A DNA stretch of 64,000 nt from JBCBSP01 sp039819095 (GCA_039819095.1 JBCBSP010000009.1:35312-99311); one strand, 5' to 3'; positions 20,032-30,700 are shown, counted from the first letter of the stretch. The notes: generated from the sequence alone by a model not told the origin. Program-made: numbers and translations.

Positions 20032-21243
20032 TCAAGAGAAGAGCCCACGCAGATATCCGATATCATTCCAGGTCGCTACAAGCATCATGCCCAGAACCAG
20101 TGCAAGTCCGATCCTGAATCCAAACGCCTTGAGAGCTTCGCTGGGTGGCCGCTGCGCCACGGCCTCGTAGGCGTAATACACAAGGTGACCGCCGTCGAGA
20201 ACCGGGATCGGCAGGAGGTTCATGATTCCCATCGCCACTGAAAGCAGTCCGGACAGCAAAAGCAGCCCCACCAAAAGGCTGATCAGACGGGCGCCCAGCT
20301 GCGGCGCGGCGGTCGGCATTTCAGCCGAAGCCGGGCCTGCGCCGACGGCGTTATTGGCAATCTGGCCGGCGGTGGTGGCGATGCCGAGCGGCCCGTTGAC
20401 ATGTTCAAATGAGGCCCGCCCGGTAACCAGGCGCGCCAGATAATCCAGGATCGTCGTCGTCAGCTCATAGGTGCGCTGCACGCCATAGACCGGCGCCTGC
20501 CAGAACGCGTATCGCTCGCGCGTGATCTGAGCGTCGGACGCCAGCTGCACGCCGAGAAAGCCCATTGCGCGCTCACCGCCCAGACCATCGGCGCGCATCT
20601 CCCGGCGCGGGGTTGCGGAGAGCATGACACTACGCCCGTCGCGCATAACTTCAATCTGGGTGGACCGGTCGGCGCGCATGAAAACCGCTTCGGTCAGGTC
20701 TGTGAAGGACCGAACTGGCGCGCCGTCGATGGAGATCACCGTGTCGCCAGGTTCGAACCCGGCCGACGCCGCGGCTGACCCTTCCACCACCGCGCCGATG
20801 CGCGGCTCGATGACCACCTCGCCGCGCGCCATGCCCAGGACTGAGAACACCGCGATCGCAAGGATGAAATTCGCAAGCGGTCCGGCCGCGACGATCACGG
20901 CGCGCTGCCAGATGGGTTTGAAGTGAAAAACCGTCTCGGCCTCAGGACCGGCCTCGGCGCGCAGGCGCTTCAGAGTTTCAAAGTCGGGAGCGCTGGCGGC
21001 GTTCTCATCACCGCGAAAGCGCACATAGCCCCCCAGCGGCAGACCTGCGATCCGCCATACCGTTCCCCGCCGGTCGCGCCACGCAGTCAGGGTGGGACCG
21101 AAACCGATGGAGAAAGTCTCCGCATGAACGCCGAACATGCGCCCTGCCCAATAGTGGCCCAGCTCGTGGATGACGACCACGAAGCTGATGACCACGACAA
21201 AGGAAAACAGGCTGAGCGCGCCAGCGCCTAAGACATCAAACAT
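20032..21243 (-). CDS. rseP: Site-2 intramembrane zinc metalloprotease RseP
   Basis: RseP cleaves transmembrane anti-sigma factors and remnant signal peptides. The 403-residue protein has the zinc site H26-E-L-G-H30 in its first membrane helix. A PDZ domain lies in the middle (GDTVISIDGAPVRSFTDL), and the distal motif NLLPIPVLDGG supplies the third ligand in a C-terminal helix. It has one PDZ-like region clearly visible rather than the two of E. coli RseP. It lies between dxr and bamA, its usual place. Confidence 0.95.
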   Translation of the reverse strand: MFDVLGAGALSLFSFVVVISFVVVIHELGHYWAGRMFGVHAETFSIGFGPTLTAWRDRRGTVWRIAGLPLGGYVRFRGDENAASAPDFETLKRLRAEAGPEAETVFHFKPIWQRAVIVAAGPLANFILAIAVFSVLGMARGEVVIEPRIGAVVEGSAAASAGFEPGDTVISIDGAPVRSFTDLTEAVFMRADRSTQIEVMRDGRSVMLSATPRREMRADGLGGERAMGFLGVQLASDAQITRERYAFWQAPVYGVQRTYELTTTILDYLARLVTGRASFEHVNGPLGIATTAGQIANNAVGAGPASAEMPTAAPQLGARLISLLVGLLLLSGLLSVAMGIMNLLPIPVLDGGHLVYYAYEAVAQRPPSEALKAFGFRIGLALVLGMMLVATWNDIGYLRGLFS

Positions 21244-21278
21244 TCCAACTCCGCAGGCATGAAGCCCATCGCGACCGA

Positions 21279-22460
21279 TCAGGCCGCACGCGCCGCCAGA
21301 CTCTCTCGTGCAAAGCTTCGGCCAGCCCGGTCCGCTTCCAGCACGTCGTCGAGGCTGGATGGCGCGCTCGCGCTGAACCCGGCCTGAACCCCACGCTCCA
21401 AAGCGTCTGTAACCACGCCGGTGATGTCAAGGAAGCCGTTCTGTCCGGCCAGGAAAGCCTCGACGGCGACTTCGTTGGCCGCATTGAGGATGGCCGGCGC
21501 CGCGCCGCCAAGATTGAACGCTTCGCGCGCCAGATCGATGGCGGGAAAGCGGATCGGATCAACCGGGTGGAAGCTCAACGCGCCGCTGCGCGCCAGGTCG
21601 AGACGCTCGACCGGGGTTTCCATTCGGTCCGGCCAGGCCAGCGCATGCGCGATCGGGGTGCGCATGTCCGGTTCGCCCAGCTGCGCCAGCAGCCCGCCAT
21701 CGCAATACTCCACCAGGCCGTGGACGATGGATTCAGGATGCACCAGCACATCGACCTCGCTCGCCGGAAGGCCGAACAGATGACAGGCCTCGATGATCTC
21801 CAGGCCCTTATTCATCATGGTCGCGGAATCGATGGAGATTTTCGCGCCCATCGACCAGGTCGGATGGCGCAGCGCATCTTCACGCGTCGCGCTCGCCATG
21901 CGCTCCAGCGACGTCTCGCGGAACGGGCCGCCGGACGCGGTCAGGATGATCCGGCGGATCGCGCTGCGCTGAGCGGGATCGAACGCCTGAAAGATCGCAT
22001 TGTGCTCAGAGTCCACTGGTAGCAGCGTCGCCTGGCAGTCCGCCGCCTCGCGCATGAACCACTCCCCGGCGCATACGAGAGCCTCCTTGTTGGCGAAGGC
22101 GAGCGCGCGACCGGTTTTCAGCGCCGCCAGTGTCGGCTCCAGCCCGACTGCGCCGACGATGGCCGCCATCGTCCAGTCCGCCTCGCGCTCTGCAGCTTCA
22201 ACGATGGCGGCCGGGCCGGCGCCGCTCTGAATCGGCGCATCGCCGAGTGCGTCATCGAGCGCAGCGGCGCTCTTGGGGTCCGCCACCGCAACAAAGTCCG
22301 GCCTGAACCGCCGCGCCAGAGCGACCAGATCCTCCACATTCGTATTCGCCGTCAGCGCGGTGACCTTGAAGGCGCCGACAGGGGCGCGAGCGATCAGGTC
22401 CAGCGTGGCCTGGCCGACAGAGCCGGTCGCGCCCAGAATGGAGACTTTGCGAGGCGTCAT
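21279..22460 (-). CDS. dxr: 1-deoxy-D-xylulose 5-phosphate reductoisomerase
   Basis: Dxr makes methylerythritol phosphate, the committed step of the non-mevalonate isoprenoid pathway. From the ATG at 22460 it is 393 residues, normal for the family, starting with RKVSILGATGSVGQATL (NADPH-binding fold). It also has FANKEALVCAGE, PVDSEHNAIFQ, the flexible-loop LTASGGPF, and HPTWSMGAKISIDSATMMNKGLE. The open frame runs further upstream into cdsA, but that part is unrelated. The start overlaps the cdsA stop by 4 bases. Confidence 0.97.
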   Translation of the reverse strand: MTPRKVSILGATGSVGQATLDLIARAPVGAFKVTALTANTNVEDLVALARRFRPDFVAVADPKSAAALDDALGDAPIQSGAGPAAIVEAAEREADWTMAAIVGAVGLEPTLAALKTGRALAFANKEALVCAGEWFMREAADCQATLLPVDSEHNAIFQAFDPAQRSAIRRIILTASGGPFRETSLERMASATREDALRHPTWSMGAKISIDSATMMNKGLEIIEACHLFGLPASEVDVLVHPESIVHGLVEYCDGGLLAQLGEPDMRTPIAHALAWPDRMETPVERLDLARSGALSFHPVDPIRFPAIDLAREAFNLGGAAPAILNAANEVAVEAFLAGQNGFLDITGVVTDALERGVQAGFSASAPSSLDDVLEADRAGRSFARESLAARAA

Positions 22461-23314
22461 GAACCCGCTCCCGGCCAGCCGGCAGGCGCAAAGGCCGCCA
22501 TCACTCCGGCGACCAGCACGGCCAGCATCAGCGCATCGACCCGGTCCAGCACCCCGCCATGACCGGGAATAAGCGTTCCGGCGTCCTTCACGCCAAAGCG
22601 CCGCTTGGCCAGCGACATGACGAGATCGCCACCGACAGCGGCAAGCGCGGTCGGGGCGGCGGCCAGAAGCGCGTAGTGCGGGTCCGCGCCGATCAGCTCC
22701 GCAGTCAGCCAGCCGGCGCCAATTCCGCCCGCGAGCCCCGCGATCAGCCCCGACCAGGTCTTGTTCGGACTGGCGGAGGGAAGAAGCTTCGGTCCGCCAA
22801 CCCAGGTTCCTACCAGATAAGCCGCCGTATCGGCCGCCCACACGACAGCCAGGAGGAAGAGCACCGCATCAAGCCCGCCTGCCTCAGCATTACGCAGGGC
22901 GACAAGCGCCGCCGCGGCGCCGGAGATATAGGCCGCGCCGACAAACGCCTCCCACGCCCCGCCTCTGGGGCGGCGGTCCAGCGCCGCGCAGACCGCTCCA
23001 CCAACGATCCAGACCAGCGTCCACAGCGATGAGGTCAGTCCTTCGCCCTGCCAGGCCAGCAAGGCCGCGCCCACCGCCGTCGCCGTAGCGATCGCGAACG
23101 CGCGCGGCGGGGCCGCCTTGTCGGACATGCGCACCCATTCCCATCCCATGGCCGCCGCGAACGCGGCGACGAAGATGGCGAAGGGCTGCTCGCCATACCA
23201 GACCAGAACCAGGGCGAACGGCGCCAGCAGGAGTGCGGACAGGACCCGTTTGATAAAGACCGGATCGCGGGGCTTCGCCCGGCGCACAGCATCCGGTGCG
23301 GACGCCTCATCCAT
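22457..23314 (-). CDS. cdsA: Phosphatidate cytidylyltransferase
   Basis: CdsA makes CDP-diacylglycerol, the precursor of all membrane phospholipids. From the ATG at 23314 it is 285 residues with about eight membrane helices. The C-terminal CDP-transferase signature runs from SLAKRRFGVKDAG to PGHGGVLDRVDAL, and KTWSGLIAGLAGG is also conserved. The longer open frame upstream is uppS in another frame. The start overlaps uppS by 8 bases and the stop overlaps dxr by 4, so the three are tightly coupled. Confidence 0.95.
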   Translation of the reverse strand: MDEASAPDAVRRAKPRDPVFIKRVLSALLLAPFALVLVWYGEQPFAIFVAAFAAAMGWEWVRMSDKAAPPRAFAIATATAVGAALLAWQGEGLTSSLWTLVWIVGGAVCAALDRRPRGGAWEAFVGAAYISGAAAALVALRNAEAGGLDAVLFLLAVVWAADTAAYLVGTWVGGPKLLPSASPNKTWSGLIAGLAGGIGAGWLTAELIGADPHYALLAAAPTALAAVGGDLVMSLAKRRFGVKDAGTLIPGHGGVLDRVDALMLAVLVAGVMAAFAPAGWPGAGS

Positions 23315-24071
23315 CGGTGAGCCCGCCATAGCGCCGCTCGCGCGCGCCATATTCCTCAAGCGCCGCCTCGAACCATGATCGGTCAAAATCCGGCCAGAGC
23401 ACGTCCAGAAACACGAATTCCGCATAAGCGGCCTGCCAGAGCAGGAAGTTGGAGATGCGATGCTCTCCGCTGGTTCGCACCAGAAGATCCGGGTCGGGCG
23501 CGCCATCGGTATCCAGAAGGGCCGCGAAGCCGGCCTCATCCAGCTCAGCCGGGTCCAACGCGCCATCGCGCGCCGCGCCTGCCGCCTTGCGCGCGGCGCG
23601 AACCAGCTCATCGCGGGCGCCATAGTTGAAAGCGATGGTCAGATGAAAGCGGGTATTGGCTTTCGTGCGCCGCTCGGCGCGATCAATGATGGCCAGGATA
23701 TCGCTGTTCAGCCCCTCGCGCGCGCCAATGACGTTGATCCGGACACCCTCACGCGCAAGCTTTTCCAGATCGGCGTCCACAAAGCGGCGCAATAGATCAA
23801 ACAGCGCATCAATCTCTTCGACCGGGCGGCGCCAGTTCTCGGTGGAGAAACCGAACAGGGTCAGGCGTTCAACCCCCAACTCGCCAGCGGCCTTCACCGC
23901 GCGGCGGACCGCCTCCACGCCCTCACGATGCCCGAAGGCGCGCGGCCGACCCCGGCGCGCGGCCCAGCGCCCATTGCCATCCATGATGATGGCGACATGG
24001 CGCGGCGAGCGCGGGCCCGATCCGCCGGAAGCGGCCGGCGCATCGGCGCGGCGTGGGTCTCCAGCGCTCAT
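23307..24071 (-). CDS. uppS: Isoprenyl (undecaprenyl) diphosphate synthase
   Basis: This cis-prenyltransferase makes the C55 lipid carrier for cell-wall and LPS sugars. The 254-residue protein has VAIIMDGNGRWA (catalytic Asp), RGRPRAFGHREG, LFGFSTENWRRP and a C-terminal RTSGEHRISNFLLWQ, all conserved in UppS. A 20-residue Pro/Ala/Ser-rich N-terminus precedes the core. It sits between frr and cdsA as in most proteobacteria. Confidence 0.97.
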   Translation of the reverse strand: MSAGDPRRADAPAASGGSGPRSPRHVAIIMDGNGRWAARRGRPRAFGHREGVEAVRRAVKAAGELGVERLTLFGFSTENWRRPVEEIDALFDLLRRFVDADLEKLAREGVRINVIGAREGLNSDILAIIDRAERRTKANTRFHLTIAFNYGARDELVRAARKAAGAARDGALDPAELDEAGFAALLDTDGAPDPDLLVRTSGEHRISNFLLWQAAYAEFVFLDVLWPDFDRSWFEAALEEYGARERRYGGLTDG

Positions 24072-24122
24072 CGAGGAACGGCCTCCCGGCCCGTCATTGC
24101 ATGGTCGCAGCGAAAGGCGCCT

Positions 24123-24689
24123 CTAGACCTGCATGATTTCTTCTTGCTTGGTCTTCAATAGCGCATCGATGGTCTCGATCTGATCATCGGTGGCCTGCTG
24201 CACCAGGCCGGACAGGCGCTTATGCTCATCCTCGCTGATATCGCCGCCCTTTTCCGCGCGTTTGAGCGCTTCCATGCCGTCGCGGCGCACATTGCGCACC
24301 GCAACACGCGCCGATTCAGAATACTGGCCCGCCATCTTGGCGAGTTCGGCGCGACGCTCTTCGTTCAGCGGCGGGATCGGGATGCGCAGAAGTTGGCCTT
24401 CCACAACCGGGTTCAGACCCAGATTGGAGTTGCGAATCGCCTTGTCGACCGCCTGCACCATCGTCTTGTCCCAGACCTGAACCGACAGCATGCGCGCTTC
24501 GGGGGTTGAGACGGTGCCAACCTGGTTGATCGGGGTCGGCGTGCCATAGGCGTCAATCTTGATCGGATCGAGCAGCGAGGCGCTGGCGCGTCCGGTGCGC
24601 AGCCCGCCAAACTCTTTCTTGAGCGCCTCCATCGCGCCTTCCATGCGGCGCTTGATGTCATTGAGGTCGAAATCGCCTGCAGTTGTCAT
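24123..24689 (-). CDS. frr: Ribosome recycling factor
   Basis: RRF, with EF-G, splits post-termination ribosomes. The 188-residue protein has the RRF core with [37 protein letters not shown] and the C-terminal helix with [10 protein letters not shown]. The family length is about 185. The start is preceded by AAGGAGGAAGCC, an unusually strong ribosome binding site. Confidence 0.98.
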   Translation of the reverse strand: MTTAGDFDLNDIKRRMEGAMEALKKEFGGLRTGRASASLLDPIKIDAYGTPTPINQVGTVSTPEARMLSVQVWDKTMVQAVDKAIRNSNLGLNPVVEGQLLRIPIPPLNEERRAELAKMAGQYSESARVAVRNVRRDGMEALKRAEKGGDISEDEHKRLSGLVQQATDDQIETIDALLKTKQEEIMQV

Positions 24690-24713
24690 GGCTTCCTCCT
24701 TGCCGTCGGCGGG

Positions 24714-25475
24714 TCAGGTTTCGCGCGGACGTCCGACCACCGTACTTACGCCGCGCCCTTCCAGGACGGCGGCCAGCGAGCCGGTGTGATGAATGTTGAA
24801 CACAACGATCGGGATCTGGTTGTCGCGCATCAAGGTGACCGCCGAAGCGTCCATCACCTTCAAGTCTCGCGCGAGAACGTCCAGATAATCAAGCTGCTCA
24901 TAGCGCTCCGCGTCCGGGTTGGCGCGTGGATCGTCGGAGTAGACGCCGTCGACCTGGGTCCCCTTGAACAGGGCGTCGCAGCCCATCTCCGCAGCACGAA
25001 GGGCCGCAGCCGTATCGGTGGTGAAGAAGGGATTGCCGGTGCCGGCGGCGAAAATCACCACCCGGCCCTTTTCCATATGGCGGATGGCCCGGCGGCGGAT
25101 ATAGGGCTCGCAGACCGTGGTCATGGGAATGGCCGACTGCACGCGGGTGGGAACGCCGACGCGTTCGAGCGCCGTCTGCATGCCCAGCGCGTTCATGACG
25201 GTGGCGAGCATCCCCATATAGTCCGCTGCAGCGCGCTCCATGCCCTTGGCGGCGGCCGACAGCCCGCGAAAGATATTGCCCCCGCCGATCACCAGGCAGA
25301 TCTCGTACCCGGCTGCGACAGCCTCGCCGACTTCGCTGGCGATGCGTTCCGCGGTCGGCAGGTCGATCCCATAGGCCTGATCGCCCATCAGCGCTTCACC
25401 GGACACCTTCAGCAGAATGCGCTTATAGGGTCCGGATGAGGCGGCCTTTACGGGGCTTTGCGAGATGTCAGACAC
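24714..25475 (-). CDS. pyrH: UMP kinase
   Basis: PyrH phosphorylates UMP to UDP. The amino-acid kinase core begins with [15 protein letters not shown], followed by [45 protein letters not shown] and a C-terminal IVVFNIHH. I take the GTG at 25475 as start (253 residues), because the open frame upstream runs through the tsf terminator and into tsf. The terminator at 25498-25533 lies 23 bases upstream, so pyrH may have its own promoter or depend on readthrough. Confidence 0.94.
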   Translation of the reverse strand: MSDISQSPVKAASSGPYKRILLKVSGEALMGDQAYGIDLPTAERIASEVGEAVAAGYEICLVIGGGNIFRGLSAAAKGMERAAADYMGMLATVMNALGMQTALERVGVPTRVQSAIPMTTVCEPYIRRRAIRHMEKGRVVIFAAGTGNPFFTTDTAAALRAAEMGCDALFKGTQVDGVYSDDPRANPDAERYEQLDYLDVLARDLKVMDASAVTLMRDNQIPIVVFNIHHTGSLAAVLEGRGVSTVVGRPRET

Positions 25476-25497
25476 GGATGAGGGCCTTCCCGAATAC

Positions 25498-25533
25498 AAA
25501 AAAGCCGCCGCCCCGGTTCGGGTGCGGCGGCTT
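25498..25533 (-). terminator. Terminator downstream of tsf
   Basis: On the reverse strand, arms AAGCCGCCGC and GCGGCGGCTT (25524-25533 and 25502-25511) flank a 12-base loop. A run of T follows (A run at 25498-25503 on the plus strand). This is a canonical intrinsic terminator placed between tsf and pyrH. Confidence 0.85.
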
Positions 25534-25542
25534 TCAGTCTTA

Positions 25543-26484
25543 TCAGGACTTGGCGACTGCGGCGACTTCCGCAGCGAAGTCCTCTTCCTTTTTCTCAACG
25601 CCTTCGCCGAGCACCATGCGAACAAAGCCGGTGCACTCGATAGGAGCGCCGATATCGGCCTCAGCCGCCTTCAACGCGGCTTCCACCGACTTGTCCGGGT
25701 CGAGCACGAAAGCCTGCTTCAGCAGCACGACTTCTTCGTAGAACTTGCGCAGTCGGCCTTCGACCATCTTCTCAATGATGTTTTCCGGCTTGCCGGATGC
25801 GCGCGCCTGGTCGGCGAAGACTTCGCGTTCCTTGGCGATGACCGTCTGGTCGAGTTCGTCGACGTCGAGCGCCAGCGCCGGCGCCGGCGAGCCGGCGGCG
25901 ACGTGCATGGCGACGCGGCGTCCGAGCTCGGAAAGCTTCGCCTGATCGCCTTCAGACTTCAGCGCGACCAGCACGCCGATCTTGCCCATCCCATCCGTCG
26001 ACGCGTTGTGCACATAGCTGGCGACAACGCCCGGCTGCACTGACAGCGTGACGCTGCGGCGCAGAGTCATGTTCTCACCGATCTTGGCGATCAGGTTGGT
26101 GAGCATGTCCGCGACGCTTTCGCCCGAAGCGGTCCTCGCGGCGGACAGAGCATCCACATCACCAGCGTCGATGCCAAGCTTGGCGACTTCAGCCACAGCG
26201 GCCTGGAACAGCTCGTTGCGGGCCACGAAATCGGTTTCAGAGTTCACTTCAACCGCAGCAGCGGCCATGCCGGAGCCGCGCGCTTCGGCGGCGACCGCGA
26301 CCAGCCCGTCAGCCGCGACGCGGCCGGCCTTCTTGGCGGCCTTCGACAGGCCTTTCTTGCGCAGCCAGTCGATGGCGGCTTCCATGTCGCCTTCGGCTTC
26401 GACGAGCGCCTTCTTGGCGTCCATCATGCCGGCGCCGGTTTTGTCTCGCAGCTCTTTAACGAGCGCAGCGGAAATCTGAGCCAT
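25543..26484 (-). CDS. tsf: Elongation factor Ts
   Basis: EF-Ts is the nucleotide-exchange factor of EF-Tu. The 313-residue protein has the N-terminal UBA-like domain with [19 protein letters not shown] and a following [16 protein letters not shown]. The two core subdomains contain [13 protein letters not shown] and [17 protein letters not shown]. It follows rpsB by 61 bases, with a perfect hairpin between them, and is followed by an intrinsic terminator. Confidence 0.98.
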   Translation of the reverse strand: MAQISAALVKELRDKTGAGMMDAKKALVEAEGDMEAAIDWLRKKGLSKAAKKAGRVAADGLVAVAAEARGSGMAAAAVEVNSETDFVARNELFQAAVAEVAKLGIDAGDVDALSAARTASGESVADMLTNLIAKIGENMTLRRSVTLSVQPGVVASYVHNASTDGMGKIGVLVALKSEGDQAKLSELGRRVAMHVAAGSPAPALALDVDELDQTVIAKEREVFADQARASGKPENIIEKMVEGRLRKFYEEVVLLKQAFVLDPDKSVEAALKAAEADIGAPIECTGFVRMVLGEGVEKKEEDFAAEVAAVAKS

Positions 26485-26507
26485 GGGGAGGTCTCCTGCA
26501 GATAATC

Positions 26508-26534
26508 GCCGCGCCTGAACGCGTCAGGCGCGGC
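26508..26534. other. Perfect 11-bp hairpin between rpsB and tsf
   Basis: GCCGCGCCTGA (26508-26518) and TCAGGCGCGGC (26524-26534) form a perfect stem with a 5-base loop. No T run follows on the transcribed strand, so it is not a standard terminator. It could be a partial terminator, a processing site or an mRNA 3'-end stabiliser that sets the S2/EF-Ts ratio; this is inference. Confidence 0.6.
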
Positions 26535-26545
26535 CTTGTACGGCT

Positions 26546-27568
26546 TTATTCGCTCTTTTCAGTGTCCGAACCGGCATCGCCTTCAGCTTCCTCAGCCTTG
26601 GCTGTCTTGGCCGGCGCTTTCTTGGCTGCGGGCTTCTTGGCCGGAGCCTTTTTCGCAGCCGGTTTCTTGGCTGCGGGCTTTTTCGGCTTTTCTTCTTCAG
26701 GCTTCGCCTCTTCTGCGGGCGCTTCTTCAGTCTTGGGTTCTTCAGCAACGGCCTCTTCGACGGGCGCTTCAGATTCAACCGGAGCCTCCGCCTCAGCCGC
26801 CGCTTCCGGGGCGGCCTCCAGCGCAGGTTCGACCGGCTCAGCCGACGCACCCAGATCCATGCCGAGCGAGGCCTGGCTGTCAGCGATGCCGTCCAGAACC
26901 GCGTCGGCGATCAGATCGCAGTACAGCGCGATCGCGCGCGCCGCATCGTCATTGGCCGGGATCGGCATGTCGATCGGGTCCGGGTCGCAATTGGTGTCCA
27001 CGATCGCCACGACCGGGATGCCAAGACGCTTGGCCTCCTGAACCGCGATCGCTTCCTTATTGGTGTCGATCACGAACATCAGATCCGGTGTGCCGCCCAT
27101 CTCCTTGATGCCGCCGAGCGAACGCTCCAGCTTTTCACGCTCACGCGTGCGCATCAGGATTTCTTTCTTGGTCAGTCCCTCCGGGCCGCCTTCAGCGTCC
27201 AGCATGCCTTCCAGCTCGCGCAGGCGCGCAATGGAGTTGGAGATGGTGCGCCAGTTGGTCAGCGTGCCGCCCAGCCAGCGATCATTCATGTAGTACTGTG
27301 CGCAGCGCTGCGCCGCCGCCGCGATCGGCTCAGCGGCCTGACGCTTGGTGCCCACAAACAGGATGCGGCCGCCGCCAGCGGCGACCTCGCGGATTTTCAC
27401 CAGCGCCTGATGCAGAAGCGGGACGGTCTGCGACAGGTCGATAATGTGAATATTGGAGCGCTCGCCGAAGATGTAGGTCTTCATCTTCGGGTTCCAGCGG
27501 TGGGTCTGGTGACCAAAATGGGCGCCGGCTTCGAGCAGCTGACGCATGGAGAAGTCAGGAAGGGCCAT
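26546..27568 (-). CDS. rpsB: 30S ribosomal protein S2 with long C-terminal tail
   Basis: S2 is a small-subunit protein needed for S1 binding. From the ATG at 27568, which has AAGGAAAAA before it, the protein is 340 residues. The S2 core (1-232) has [47 protein letters not shown] and [15 protein letters not shown]. Residues 233-340 form an added tail, first Glu/Ala/Pro-rich and acidic, then Lys/Pro/Ala-rich with 10-residue repeats, then a short acidic end. E. coli S2 is about 240 residues. Acidic or lysine-rich S2 tails occur in some alphaproteobacteria, but their role is unknown to me. Confidence 0.96.
   Translation of the reverse strand: MALPDFSMRQLLEAGAHFGHQTHRWNPKMKTYIFGERSNIHIIDLSQTVPLLHQALVKIREVAAGGGRILFVGTKRQAAEPIAAAAQRCAQYYMNDRWLGGTLTNWRTISNSIARLRELEGMLDAEGGPEGLTKKEILMRTREREKLERSLGGIKEMGGTPDLMFVIDTNKEAIAVQEAKRLGIPVVAIVDTNCDPDPIDMPIPANDDAARAIALYCDLIADAVLDGIADSQASLGMDLGASAEPVEPALEAAPEAAAEAEAPVESEAPVEEAVAEEPKTEEAPAEEAKPEEEKPKKPAAKKPAAKKAPAKKPAAKKAPAKTAKAEEAEGDAGSDTEKSE
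26606..26695 (-). repeat. 30-bp tandem repeat in the rpsB tail
   Basis: Imperfect copies begin at 26606, 26636 and 26666, each opening with CTTGG on the plus strand. The third degrades at its end. They encode a 10-residue Lys/Pro/Ala unit ([10 protein letters not shown]). Confidence 0.75.
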
Positions 27569-27690
27569 GGTTTTTCCTTTTCCGGTTGGCCTCCGCGGCG
27601 CAGCACCGTCCTTCCCCATTCAGAGAAGACCGGCACCGGATCGACGCATGACCATCATGCGCCGGCGCACCGCGTGCGGGATCGGGCGGG

Positions 27691-27719
27691 CTTATACGGG
27701 CCTTGGAGGGTTCGCACAA
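27691..27719 (-). promoter_or_regulatory. Candidate rpsB-tsf promoter
   Basis: On the reverse strand TTGTGC (27714-27719) and TATAAG (27691-27696) are spaced by 17 bases. This places transcription start about 115 bases before the rpsB ATG and leaves a leader long enough for S2 autoregulation. In the same 216-base gap, hairpins at 27730-27745 (CCCGT/ACGGG) and 27760-27778 (CGGCCTT/AAGGCCG) lie just after the dnaE stop and may end dnaE transcripts, although they lack T runs. Confidence 0.5.
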
Positions 27720-27784
27720 GCCGCATCGGCCCGTATTCGCACGGGACGATGCAGCATATCGGCCTTGCGCGAAGGCCGGGCGCG

Positions 27785-30700
27785 TTAGAGCGTTTCGACC
27801 GCCTGCACGCCGGCGACCGCCTTCATCGCGGCGCGCGCCGCCGGATCAATGGCGTGACGCTCGCCCAGGCGGAGCTCTGCTGCGCGTCCATCCGGCAGTC
27901 GGATGACCAGGTGAACCGGTCCGCGCGCGGCCTCCTGGCGCGCATCAGCGCGCTCCATGCGCGAGCGCAGCGCCTCCAGCGCATCAGGCCCGCCAATATG
28001 GATTTTCAGCCCCTGACCGGCATGTTCGGCCGCGAACGGATCAATGAGATCCGCGCTTTCGCAGATCAGGCGAAGCTGGTCATCGCCTTCTTCAAGCTTG
28101 GCGTTGAGCATGATCGCTGAGCCCGGCTCCAGCACCTCGCGTACTTCTCGCAGCACTTTGGGCGGCACCAGAGCCTCGAACTCGCCGGTCGGGTCCGAGA
28201 GCGTCAGAAAGGCGAATTTCTCGCCGCTGCGACGCGAGACCTTTTCCTGCCGGCGGCGCACGACCCCGGCCACGCGGGCCGCCTTGGCGCCCTCGCCCGC
28301 CTTCTGGGCGAGCGCAGCGTGAAACACCACACCGCGCCTGGCCAGGGCATCGGCCAGGTCGTCAAGCGGGTGGCCGGACAGGTAAAACCCGATGGCGGCG
28401 AGCTCCTCGTCAAGCCGGCGCACCGGGTCCCAGGGGTCGATATCGGGCAGGCTCGGGCGCTGCAGACCGGACGCGCTTTGCTCCGGCCCGCCGAACAGGG
28501 AGGCCTGAGCGCTTTCACGTTCAGAATGGGCCTGCTGAGCCAGCGCCACCAGAAGCTCCGCCGAAGCCAGAGCGCGCGCGCGGTCCGGCTCAAGACTGTC
28601 GAACGCGCCGGCGCGGGCCAGGTTTTCAAACGCGCGCTTGTTGACGTGGCGCGGATCGACCCGCTCGGCGAAGTCGAAAATATCCCTGAACGGCCCGTCA
28701 GTCTTGCGGATCTCCACGATGTGTTCCATCGCCGCGAAGCCGACATTGCGCACCGCGCCAAGCGCGTAGCGGATCTTGTTTCCATCAACGGCGAAGTCGG
28801 CCTCGGACGCGTTTACATCCGGCGGCGCGACTTTGATGCCCATGCGCCGGGCTTCCTGGAAGAACATGGCCAGCTTGTCGGTATTGGCCGAGTCCAGGCT
28901 CATCAGCGCGGCCAGAAAGGCCACCGGATGGTTCGCTTTCAGCCAGGCGGTCTGGTACGCGATGACGGCGTAGGCGGCGGCGTGGGACTTGTTGAAGCCG
29001 TAACCGGCGAACTCCGCCACGAGGTCGAAGATGTAATTGGCCTTGTCCCGATGGACCGAGCGGGCCTCCGCGCCCTCCAGGAAACGGGCGCGCTGCTGGT
29101 CCATCTCCTCTTTCTTCTTCTTGCCCATGGCGCGGCGAAGAAGGTCGGCCTCGCCCAGCGAGTAACCCGACAGGATCTGGGCGATCTGCATCACCTGTTC
29201 CTGGTAGATGATGACGCCGAACGTCTCCTTCAGCACCGCTTCCAGATCAGGATGCAGATAGTCCGGCTTTTCGCGCCCGAATTTACGATCGACATAGACA
29301 TCGATATTCTTCATCGGGCCGGGCCGATAAAGCGAGATCAGGGCGATGATGTCTTCAATCGTGTCCGGCTTGAGCTTTTTCAGCGTGTCGCGCATGCCGG
29401 AGCTTTCCAGCTGGAACACGCCGATCGAGGCGCCCGAAGCCAGAAGCGCATAGGTCGCCGGGTCGTCAAACCCTTGCGCGTCAAGATCGGGAACCGCCTC
29501 GTGAGACCGGGCGATATAGTCCAGAGCGCGAGCGATCACGGTCAGGGTTTTCAGTCCGAGGAAGTCGAACTTCACCAGCCCGGCGGGCTCGACCCATTTC
29601 ATGTTGAACTGGGTGGCCGGCAGGTCTGAGCGCGGGTCCTGATAGAGCGGCACCAGCTCGGTCAGCGGCCGGTCGCCGATCACGACGCCGGCGGCGTGAG
29701 TAGAGGCGTTTCTGAACAGGCCCTCCAGCTGCAGCGCGGTATCGATGAGGCGGGCGACCTGCTCATCCTCCTCGCGCATCATCTGAAGCTTCGGCTCGAC
29801 ATTGACCGCCTCAGCCAGGGTGACCGGTTGGGCCGGATTGTTCGGCACCAGCTTGGCGATCCGGTCCACCAGCCCGAAGGGCAGCTGGAGCACGCGGCCG
29901 ACATCGCGAACCACGGCGCGGGCCTGCAGCGTGCCGAAGGTGATGATCTGCGCGACCCGGTCCGCCCCGTAGCGCTCCTTCACATAACGGATCACCTCTC
30001 CGCGGCGGTCCTGACAGAAATCGACGTCGAAATCGGGCATCGACACCCGTTCCGGATTCAAAAAGCGTTCAAAAAGCAAGCCGAAACGCAGTGGATCGAG
30101 ATCGGTGATGGTCAGCACCCAGGCGACCAGAGAGCCTGCGCCGGACCCGCGACCGGGGCCCACCGGAATGCCCTGGCGCTTCGCCCACTGGATGAAGTCC
30201 GAAACGATCAGGAAGTACCCGGGAAAACCCATCGTCTCGATGATGCTCAGCTCGTGCTCCAGACGAGCCTCATACTCCGAACGCGCAGCGGCCGGCTCGT
30301 TCTTCTGAAGCCGCGCCTCCAGCCCCTCCATCGCCCGTGCGCGCAGCTCGGCGGCCTCATCGCGCCCGCCCTCAGTCGGAAAGCTTGGCAGGATGGGTGC
30401 GGCGGTGCGCGGCCGAAACGAGCAGCGACGCGCGATATCCACCGTGGCGGCGATGGCCTCGGGCAGATCGCTGAAGCGCTCGGCCATGGCCCCAGACGAT
30501 TTGAAGGCATGCTCGGCGGTCACGCGTCGACGCTCATCGACCGAGACAAAACTGCCTTCGGAGATGCACAGGAGCGCGTCATGGGCCGCATGCATGGCCG
30601 GTTCGGCAAAAAGCGGTTCATTGGTCGCCACCAGCGGCAGCTCGCGCGCATAGGCGGTTTCAACCAGCCAGTCTTCGGCGATGAGGTCTTCACGGCGGCC

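Noticed and set aside
22461..22841. N-terminal extension of dxr
   Set aside because: The added 127 residues are Arg/Gly-rich and overlap cdsA. The conserved Dxr N-terminus starts at the ATG at 22460.
28319..29629. 436-codon plus-strand open frame opposite dnaE
   Set aside because: It is entirely antisense to a well-conserved polymerase domain and has no recognisable motif.
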